From positions 106,991,279-107,055,278 of the forward strand of contig OX123182.2 of the NCBI GenBank assembly GCA_944739405.2: a stretch of DNA of 64,000 bases, written 5' to 3'. The stretch is from Euclidia mi (lineage: Eukaryota; Arthropoda; Insecta; Lepidoptera; Erebidae). Position numbers and translations under genes: made by a program. The notes below the pieces were generated by a model. It made no database searches. It saw only the letters and a program-made list of their open reading frames with translations, and was not told where the DNA came from. This document shows positions 55,858 to 64,000 of this stretch, one piece after another; position 1 is the first letter of the stretch; each line of letters starts with the position of its first letter.

Positions 55858-58800
55858 GGGGGGATGGGCCTCGCTAGCCTTGGATGGCAACCCGTCTAGT
55901 AGAAGGAAAACTCCGAAATTAAGCCACTCTCCTTGTGGGGATGGGCCTCGTCAGCTTTGGATGGCAACCCGGCTAGGAGAAGGAACACTCCGAAATTAAA
56001 CCAACATTCAGGGAGCATACCCGAAAACAAACCCCAATCCAAGGTGTCAACCGACCCGAGGGATTCGTGGCCAGAGGGCAAGCTGGTCGCAAACGGAGGG
56101 TGCATGTGTTGGTGGTCACAGGGCACAGCTGGGATTCCACCTTATCCCCGTAAAGGGCTCTGCGGGGACGGACATTTTAAATCCCTAATGCTCGTGGCAA
56201 CGCTATGGGAACTGAAAATTATATTTCTCAAGACGGCGGCGACGCAGTTCGCAATCCATCACGTCTCGTTTCCCGCGAGGGCGAAAAGCGGTCTACGGAA
56301 AGCCGGTTTGCAACATTAAATGTTGGAGGAGGAATGGATGGTAATAAATTGAATGAAGTATGCCAGATGATGGATGATAGAAAGATTGATGTTTTATGTG
56401 TGAATGAGACAAAAAGGAAAGGTTGCCCCACCAAGCATGACAGCTACACGGCTTATTGGTCTGGGGTAGACAGTACCACCAGAGCCTGCAAGGGAGTTGA
56501 TTTAATACTGTCTGCACGAATGAATGAGTTCGTTAAGGAATTTGAATGTATAAATGCTAGACTATTGTGGATGAGAATGAAAGTAGGACTTACTCGTCTC
56601 TTTATTGTAGGGGTTAACGCCCCGGTCAATATAGTAGCGGGTATGTCACAGCAAGAACAAGACAGGCAGGAATTTTGGGAGAATTTAAGAGCGATTTTGA
56701 GGTAATGTAAGGATAGCGAAAGATTGATTTTGTTAGGTGATTTCAATGGATGGGTGGGAGTAAAACGAGATGGATTTGAAAGGGTTTAAGGTGGATTTGG
56801 TGATGACAGTATGAATGAAAATGGAAAAGTATTGCTTGAGTTTTGTTTAGAGTGAAGTTTTTGTGTGACAAACACCATGTTTGATCACAAAAGGATACAC
56901 ATGTATATGCGTGAGGCTAAGAATGTTATAGAAGAAGTATGATTGATTTTGTAATTGTAGATGAACGTTTGAGGAAGAATGTGTTACATACAAGGGTGTA
57001 TCGAGGGATTGGCATCCACACTTCTTGGTGATGAGCCGGATAAGTGGACTCTTTAAAGGATGGCGACACCGAGAACATAATGAAAATAGGGTCTTAGAAA
57101 GAATAAAAGTAGAAAATCTGCAAGAAAAATATGTGAAAGTGGAGTATAAGCGAAGATTGATGGCATAAATGATATGGAAGAATTATGGCAATCTTTTAAA
57201 GAAGAGATAGTATGTGTAGCGTCTGAAGTATGTGGTGTGATCAAGAGAAGTTAAGAATACATGGTGGGGCAAGGATGTACAATCAGCAGTGTCAGAGAAG
57301 AAGAAAGCTTGGTTAGATTGGTTGGCTGCCAGAGCTAATGAAAGAATGGGAAAGGCAACGAGTGATGACATAGATGAAGCAAGAAAGGAGTTTGTTAGGT
57401 CAAAAATAATTATGAAAGAAATTGTTAACAGGAAAAAAGAGGAAAAGAAAGATGAGTTTGATAGCAGACTATCTGAAGATTTCCGGAGAAACATAAAGTT
57501 TTTCTGGAAATCCGTTCGTCCAATTCGAGGAAGAACTCAATCCTCAGAATACAAGTCAATCAGAGACAAGAATGGAAAGATACTGAATGGTGAATCATGC
57601 GTGCTGAAGAGATGGAAGGAGTATTTTGAAGGTCTATTTGAAAGAACGGCGATAGTGACATCGATCGACGAAATGAATGGCAATAATAGCAATGATGAAA
57701 GCGATATTGGTGTGGATGAGATTGTGAAGGCATTGGGAAGTATGAAATTAGGTAAGGCTGCAGGATATTATAGGATTACAGTTGAAATGCTGAAGCCTTG
57801 ACAGTGCATCATAGTTGGTTAGCTGCAGCGCTTATTTAACTTGTGCTGGAGCACCGGCCGAGTACCTGATGACTGGGCCATAGCGGTGGTTGTGCCTCTT
57901 TATAAGGAACCGCAACAAGACTGCAAGGACATTAGCCTTCACAGCATTGTTGGCTAATTGTATGCGAAGGTACTGATTGACAGAGTTATGGAAGTAACCG
58001 ACAAGAAAATATGGGATGTACAAGCAGGATTCCGAAAGGGTATGGGGTGCACGGATCAAGTCCTTTCCTTGCGGTGTATAGCCGAAAAATTCTTGGCCAA
58101 AGGTCAAAAGGTCAATAAAGTGGTGAGGAATAAAATGTGGTCGGTACTGTCGATGTATGGGGTGAACAGCAGCCTCATTCAAGCTCTGAAATCCCTTTAT
58201 GAAGATTCTAGAGCTTGTGTTAGGATAAATGGGTCGTACACGGATTGGTTTACCATTGAGACAGGTGTTAGACAGGGATGTGTAGCGTCGCCGTGGCTGT
58301 TCAACCTCTTCATTGACAGTTGTTTGCAAGATTTAAAACATAGTGACTGCGGATTAAGGATGAATGAGTTACTTGTCAAATGCCTCCTTTATGCTGATGA
58401 TCAGGTTATACTTGCGTATTCAGCGGAGGAGTTGCAGGAGATGGTAACAATCATGCATGGTGCGTTAGAGAGGAAAGGAATGAAAGTGAATGTAAGTAAA
58501 CCGAAAGTTATGGTTTTTGAAAAGGCGTTTTTGCGTTACGGCTTGTAATGTTATGATCGATGGACAGCGAGTGGAGCAAGTGAATGAGTTTGTATATTTA
58601 GGTACGCTGTTTACAAGAGATGGTAAGAATGTAGAAGATATTGAAAGAAGAGTTAATGCAGGTAATAGAGTGAATGGAGCTCTGAAAGCGTCTATGAATA
58701 GCCAAAACGTGTCCAAAAAGGCACGTTTGGTGTCCATAGAGGAGTGTTAGTACTTACTCTTATGTATGGTAGTGATAGTTGGGTATGGCAGAAGAGTCAT

Positions 58801-59250
58801 GAAAGTAGAATAAATGCTGTAGAAATGAGAGCACTGAGAAATATGTGTGGTGTTTGTTTGACTGACAGAGTAAAGAATTATGTGATAAAAGAGTGTTGTG
58901 GGGTAAAAGAAGATGTAGTGACAAGCATCGAGAAAGGTATGCTAGGATGGTTTGGGCACGTGGAGAGGATGGATGACGAAAGACTAACCAATCAGATATA
59001 TAAGGCAAGTGTGGAAGGGACAGGACGAAGGGAAAGACCTAGGTGGACGTTCTCTGACCAGATTGGAGACATTCTAAAAACAGGACAGGTTAGAAGCACC
59101 CTGAACAGAAGAGCATGCATGAGGAATCTGATGGGAGTGAATGAAGCAAGAGAGATATATCAGGATCGTTGCAAATGGCGTTCCGTAGTCTCTGCCTACC
59201 CCTCCGGGAAACATGCGTGAGTCTATGTATATATGTATGTACTACATATA
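55858..59250 (+). mobile_element. RTE-clade LINE, nearly full length, inactive
   Basis: The 5' part holds two copies of a GATGGGCCTCG...TTGGATGGCAACCCG unit (55860 and 55937, period 77 bp). A single ORF with endonuclease and reverse transcriptase follows, then a short 3' end with a TATGTATATATGTATGT tail. One ORF, this domain pair and the tail fit the RTE clade. Several stops and frameshifts disable it. Confidence 0.8.
56205..59220 (+). pseudogene. RTE ORF (endonuclease and reverse transcriptase), broken
   Basis: Endonuclease at 56205-56705: RFATLNVGGGMDGNKLNEV, IDVLCVNETKRKG (catalytic E), then a TAA at 56703 before LLGDFNGWVG (D, N). The distal nuclease (56750-57280) has stops. Linker at 57289-57801: RRNIKFFWKSVRP, GSMKLGKAAGY. 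Reverse transcriptase at 57958-58548: WDVQAGFRKGMGCTDQ, GVRQGCVASPWLFNLF (motif B) and CLLYADDQVILAYS (motif C). Motif A is missing: FLAKGQKVNK runs directly into VVRNKMWSVL, which looks like a small in-frame deletion. A shift near 58530 leads to FVYLGTLFTRDGK and the C-terminal part ends VVSAYPSGKHA at 59220. Confidence 0.8.
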
Positions 59251-60109
59251 AGGGTAACAAAAGTGCCATTATTGAATAAATTAGGTAATAGTTTTTGGCT
59301 AGCTGGACAACAGAAATTTGCGAGGAAGGAATATCCTCTATCGATGGTCCAAACTTCATAACATTGAAGTCTATTCAGTAATCATTATATGCTTTTGCAT
59401 GTGTTTATCAATTATGAAACTATAAGTATTACCTGTAGTATTTTATTCCATTCAAAAAGAAAACCACCAAATCCCTTACGTTATATATTCGCGTAATTTG
59501 GTCCATGAAGATCGACCAACGTTTAGTGATCAGTAGCGCAATAGAATTCAGCTTTGAATACAAAAGCTTTGGACAGATAAGGTCAGTTCCATTTACCTCA
59601 CACGTTCAATGTACCGGTTTATTCGTAACTGTTGCACACTCGCCTATCTCGCGTCACTTAACGGAGCAGAGCGAAGCGAAGCGGACACCGCTCACTGTTA
59701 CGCGCGCTGTTGTCCGAATTAATTCTATTTCGATTTCGAGCTTTATTCGAGTTTTCCGTTTTAGATTTTAGTTTTGGATTAAGAAAACCGACAGTAAATA
59801 CTGGATTATATTGACAGTATTATACGGCCAATATTACAGTACACATACAAACTAAACTTTTTTGACCTGACGAAGATAAATAAAGGATAAAAATTAATCC
59901 CCTATATCGGCCACAAGCTAAAAGATAGAGCAACAGAAACGGAATAAGACTTACGACTAGTTTCACCCATGCCTGATAATTTCCTTTTGAATTATTTCCA
60001 AGTAACTCAAATTTATACTAATAATAATATTCTACCACATACATACAACACCAGTTCACTACACTATGAATATATTTGGAGGACAAAACCTATCAAAAGC
60101 TGAGGAAGC
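59251..60109. other. Noncoding DNA, no gene seen
   Basis: Mixed AT-rich sequence. The 88-codon frame at 59505-59771 has no recognisable features. Confidence 0.45.
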
Positions 60110-60380
60110 TGGGCCTAAGGCTATTATACAACTAGGTTGTATCCGTTGCAGATACAACCTAGCGAAATGGGCTATGATTGACTTGTGCTACACCCAGTGC
60201 GACTGTGGCGCTCCAGAACAGACCATGAGTCACCTATTGGAGTGTCCTAAGTGTCCGCACAGATGTTCGATGGCAGATCTATGCTGAGCCACCGACGATG
60301 CTGTTGCCGTGGCCACATACTGGGCTGGCGCCATTTTATATCAGTTCTGTACTAACGACTCGAGAAGAAGAAGAAGGCTA
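60110..60380 (+). pseudogene. Second 5'-truncated copy of the Cys-finger LINE
   Basis: RYNLAKWAMIDLCYTQCDCG and HLLECPKCPHRC match the element at 53670-54145. The shared 3' UTR (GTACTAACGACTCGAGAAG) ends in an AGAAGAAG tail. It is shorter than the other copy. Confidence 0.65.
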
Positions 60381-60492
60381 TTATAAACCCAGTTTTACAT
60401 AGGTTTCCTGTTTTCATATTCACGTGCAATCGAATCGAATCGGATACTCGAAACAAAGATACATAAAATATCCCGAATAACGAAATAAAACT

Positions 60493-60725
60493 GGACTGCC
60501 TCCGTGGTCCAGTTGTAGATAGCGTATGCGACTGCTGATCGGGGGTCGCGGGTTCGATTCGGGTTCGGGCAAGAGTGTTACTGGGTTTTTCCGAGTTTTC
60601 AGTAGCAGCACGGAATCTGATGCGTCCGGTAACGGCAATAGGCTCGCCCCCTATTACGTGGGACCTAAAATTCATGACGAAATCCTCTACCTACCCCGTC
60701 GGAGATACAAGCGTGAGTTTATAAA
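60493..60725 (+). mobile_element. tRNA-derived SINE of lepidopteran type
   Basis: The head has tRNA-like boxes (GTGGTCCAGTTG and GCGGGTTCGATTCG). The body has GGCAATAGGCTCGCCCCCTA, and the 3' part CCTCTACCTACCCCGTCGG followed by an A-rich tail. These blocks match the SINE family I know from moth genomes (HaSE-like). It is transcribed by RNA polymerase III in principle. Open frames on both strands here are shadows. Confidence 0.7.
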
Positions 60726-61085
60726 TAAAAATATAAACGGAATAAAACTTCATTGTGTCGACTTCGAGCCTTATTTACCACAGTAACCTTAAATTCTCCA
60801 TCATATCTGAACTACATACTAGACTTACTTCATGGGGAATTGTTTTCCAAATTTTCATCTGAATTTTTCCGAAATGATGTCGAGAAAATGGGCATTGCTG
60901 TTTAAAGGTGTTCTGCAAAATAAAGTGCACTTTGTTTATTATTTTGGAGCAGCCAGGATGCTATATTTGCGATACGTTGAGCGAAAATAGTTTCAGGTTA
61001 ATTTAATATACTGGATTAATAGCTTTAATTTTCGGGACACCGTCTGCTCTACAGTGTATATGTATGCATGTACAAATATTGCGCA
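60726..61085. other. Noncoding DNA, no gene seen
   Basis: AT-rich, without a recognisable repeat. Confidence 0.5.
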
Positions 61086-61089
61086 TGTA

Positions 61090-61465
61090 TATTATACATA
61101 CACTTCATTCATCATCTTCTTGCCATGGTCCCAATTTATTTGGGGTCGGCGCAGTACGTCCTTCGCTTCCATTTTTTTCTGTCACCCGTCATCTGATCAT
61201 TTACCCCTTTCTCTTTCATATCCATCCTCACACAGTCCATCCATCTTTTCCTTGGCCTCCCTCTGCCTTTCCATCCCTTTACCTTCATATTCATCACTTG
61301 CTTACCTACATACATATCATCTCTTCGCATAATATGTCCATACCAAGCCAAACGACTTCCTTTCACTTTCTCGTCTATAGGCGCCACTTTCAGGCTACCT
61401 CTCATGTATTCATTCCTAATCTTATTCATTCTCGTAACTCCACACATCCATCGCAACCTTATTTT
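61090..61465 (-). pseudogene. RTE-type LINE, C-terminal ORF fragment
   Basis: Reading leftward: RLRWMCGVTRMNKIRNEYMR, SRLAWYGHIMRRDD, RGRPRKRWMDCVRMDMKEK, ending RRTYCADPK at 61136, then a short 3' UTR with a GAAGATGATGAATGAAG tail. These are the conserved blocks of the region after reverse transcriptase in RTE-type LINEs. It is a different subfamily from the element at 55858-59250. The 5' side stops at the inverted repeat. Confidence 0.65.
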
Positions 61466-63155
61466 GCTTGCATGAAACATCTCTATTATGATATGACTCA
61501 TATTATGTGCTGCTATCTAATGGCTGGTTTCAATATTCTATCTAACCATGGATTTGGAGATTTAACTCATGAGAAGGTGCGCTATGAGCATTTTGCTCAC
61601 GCATCAATTCTTTGCTGTAAATTTAAACTTTAGCTATACTGTGTCACTACAAGCTTCTCAGTACCTTCTTAGAATCTTACCGACTCTCCCCTGACGCAAA
61701 TCCCGTGCTGCTCAGTGCCACCATGACCGCGTGGTGATGGGATTGTCTGAGGTGCATCGTGAAGCGCGGCATTTTGCTCATGGCGCGCCCGTTCGTGTAA
61801 GTATTGATCTGATTGTTTTTTCGTAGTTATTGTGCACAATTATTGATTAACTAAGTGAATATATTATTTACATGTTTTATTTGTTTCTTACAGTAAACAA
61901 GGTCTATAATGTGTGATCGGCAAGCGTCTCAAAGGAGAATGGGTGGATTCGCCCCATGTATTGTAACATTTGAGACCTATATCAGACTAGTGGGTGCCCG
62001 CAGCTACGGCCGCACATTATCTGTTTCTACCAGATCCCGTGGGAGTTTCGAGAAATCACTTGTTAGAACACCCCTAAAGTTACCAAGGAACATGCATGCT
62101 AAATTTCAGCTTCTTGCGCCCTGTATTTTTGGCTTTAGCTTGTCTGTCAGTCAGTCAGTAACGCAAGAGTTTTATATATTCATGAAAGATCTCAATTAGA
62201 GTATTTTCTTTTTGTCTGGGCGTAACTCTGTAATATGTGCAGGGAAAAAGATATAGTGGCTTAAACTATAAAACTTGCACGGTCTTATCTCAGTGAAACA
62301 CCTAAGGCATGTATTCTTTGTGCAGTATATCAGCGTGCCCTGAGCATGTAACTTTTATATGCCATATGTATTATGAAAGACTCAAATTATAAATACTCTA
62401 TATTATAAATACTCTAATTGAGATCTTTCATGAATATATAAAACTTTTGCGTTACTGACTGACTGACAGACAAGCTACAGCCAAAAATACAGGGCGCAAG
62501 AAGCTGAAATTTAGCATGCATGTTTCCTTGGTAACTTTAGGGTTGTTCTAACAAGGGATTTCTCGAAACTCCCACGGGATCTGGTAGAAACAGATAATGT
62601 GCGGCCGTAGCTGCGGGCACCCACTAGTCTGATATAGGTCTCAAATGTTACAATACATGGGCCGAATCCACCCATTCTCCTTTGAGACGCTTGCCGATCA
62701 CACATTATAGACCTGTTTACTGTAAGAAACAAATAAAACATGTAAATAATATATTCACTTAGTTAATCAATAATTGTGCACAATAACTACGAAAAAACAA
62801 TCAGATCAATACTTACATGAACGGGCGCGCCATGAGCAAAATGCCGCGCTTCACGATGCACCTCAGACAATCCCATCACCACGCGGTCATGGTGGCACTG
62901 AGCAGCACGGGATTTGCGTCAGGGGGAGAGTCGGTAAGATTCTAAGAAGGTACTGAGAAGCTTGTAGTGACACAGTATAGCTAAAGTTTAAATTTACAGC
63001 AAAGAATTGATTCGTGAGCAAAATGCTCACAGCGCGTCTTCTCATGGGTTAAATCTCCAAATCCATGGTTAGATAGAATATTGAAACCAGCCATTAGATA
63101 GCAGCACATAATATGAGTCATATCATAATAGAGATGTTTCATGCAAGCAAAATAA
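61459..63155. repeat. Large inverted repeat, arms ~748 bp
   Basis: Arm 61459-62205 recurs in reverse complement at 62408-63155 around a 202-bp spacer. Scanned by eye the arms look about 97% identical, with scattered substitutions (for example near 61577 and 62066). Each arm contains a GATCCCGTGGGAGTTTCGAG repeat and a GTCTGTCAGTCAGTCAGTAA stretch. No gene is evident. It could be a foldback transposon, or an inverted duplication of a composite repeat. Confidence 0.85.
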
Positions 63156-63482
63156 ATTATATGATTTCTCATAACTATTAAAAACATGGCAAAATATTGG
63201 CAGTATCATTAATCAAATGAAATGAAACTCTATTTAGTCATTTTTTATTGTCAATTTATTGGTAATTAATGAGTAGTCTATTTGAGAGCAAGAAATAATA
63301 ACATCACTATTTTTTATTTTATACACAATCCGTAGAAAGCGATTTGGCAGGGTACATTTAGGGTAATTGACATTTCGTTAAAAGTGTCTGATTTGACTTG
63401 TTGTCAATCATTGTCAACCATGTTGTCAACATCCTTATTTGACATGTTACCTTACTACACGTGTAATGTCTAACTACGGAAT
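63156..63482. other. Noncoding DNA, no gene seen
   Basis: AT-rich sequence with several GTCAA and TTGAC words. No gene or named repeat. Confidence 0.5.
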
Positions 63483-63612
63483 TCAATATTCGAATAAAAG
63501 ATAGATCTGTAGATTTTAGATCAGGTTTTGACAGTTTTTGACATAAGCTCCATACAAAATATGTCAAACACGAATCGAAAATCTACAGATCTATCCATAG
63601 TTCGAATATTGA
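63483..63612. repeat. Short MITE-like inverted repeat
   Basis: TCAATATTCGAA and GATAGATCTGTAGATTTT on the left are matched in reverse by AAAATCTACAGATCTATC and TTCGAATATTGA on the right (63578-63595, 63601-63612). The 130-bp structure could be a very small MITE. Confidence 0.6.
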
Positions 63613-64000
63613 AAATGGCCGTAAATCAAGCCTGCGGTATGCGGCATGCTCGCTGTATAATGTGCCGGTACACGGGCACGCATCGCATCCGGCGCCCGAC
63701 ACAAAGACGTCCCGCTTCCGTTTCCGGTCGCTCTACCTACTATGCGTATCCGGTTCCTGTACGGTTCATCTAAATATTTAGTCGGTTTAGCTTATGCTTC
63801 TGTTATCGTTTATTTAATACTATGTAACATTGTCTGCGATCTTCGTGGTTTTCACATATTTGGTGTTTGCGATCAAATTTAGAGGTACTACTACTATTCA
63901 ACGATGTAATGTTTTTAAGAACATGTTATTCTAACACTAGGTAAAACACCTGAACACCACGTTAAGTAAATATACTAAATTGTGATCACATCCTCTTTTT
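63613..64000. other. Window end, no gene supported
   Basis: A GC-richer stretch at 63630-63740 has an open frame without recognisable features. The remainder is AT-rich. Confidence 0.5.

Noticed and set aside
60352..60786. Overlapping open frames on both strands
   Set aside because: The sequence is a tRNA-derived SINE with A and B boxes and the lepidopteran SINE body; the frames are incidental.
61064..61633. Plus-strand frame of 189 codons
   Set aside because: Most of it is antisense to an RTE fragment with conserved blocks, and the rest lies in the inverted repeat.

Overview
The window is eukaryotic, animal nuclear DNA and looks like an insect genome, most probably a moth or butterfly. The main reasons are the AT-rich background, GT-AG introns, a chaoptin-like leucine-rich-repeat gene, and a repeat set typical of Lepidoptera: R1-clade, RTE and Jockey-group LINEs, Helitron ends of the form GCGAAGCCGC...CTAG, TTAA-flanked MITEs, and tRNA- and 5S-derived SINEs. 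No prokaryotic operons, CRISPR arrays or intact RNA genes were seen. Assignments rest on reading motifs, repeats and target-site duplications (TSDs) by eye; no database search was possible.

Layout. (1) 1-2570: the 3' end of a BEL/Pao LTR retrotransposon (RNase H, integrase, polypurine tract, 3' LTR). (2) 2571-4321: AT-rich DNA with a SWIM-finger fragment and a 301-bp foldback MITE. (3) 4322-20992: one R1-clade non-LTR retrotransposon on the minus strand, bounded by a 14-bp TSD. It is split in ORF2 by a complete Ty3/gypsy element (6670-17332, plus strand, TSD CCTC, 396-bp LTRs). The gypsy element in turn carries a 2.56-kb PIF/Harbinger element inside its 5' LTR and a 1.13-kb piggyBac-like MITE between gag and pol. 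(4) 21037-25575: a chaoptin-like gene of five visible coding exons with good splice sites and matching phases, but with in-frame stops and frameshifts in the large exon, so it reads as a pseudogene. The R1 element landed about 45 bp before the acceptor of its first visible exon.

(5) 27512-38350: a second nest. A DNA element with inverted termini of about 330 bp and a 6-bp TSD (CTTTAA) carries a PIN/XPG-like nuclease plus Cys-rich protein gene. Inside it lies a minus-strand Jockey-group LINE, split in ORF1 by a 3.8-kb TTAA-flanked element and in ORF2 by a 612-bp TTAA MITE. The 3.8-kb element contains a further LINE fragment, a Helitron, a Harbinger fragment and a 22-bp minisatellite. (6) 38891-44196: a second, 5'-truncated copy of the same gypsy family on the minus strand.

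(7) 44197-64000: gene-poor DNA with a solo-type LTR, a perfect 34-bp hairpin, a 5S-rRNA-derived SINE, a Helitron, an 860-bp foldback element, two 3' fragments of one LINE family, a nearly full-length but dead RTE LINE (55858-59250), a tRNA-derived SINE, another RTE fragment, and a large inverted repeat with arms of about 748 bp (61459-63155). In several cases removing an insertion and one TSD copy restores the reading frame of the host element, which gives a clear relative order of events.
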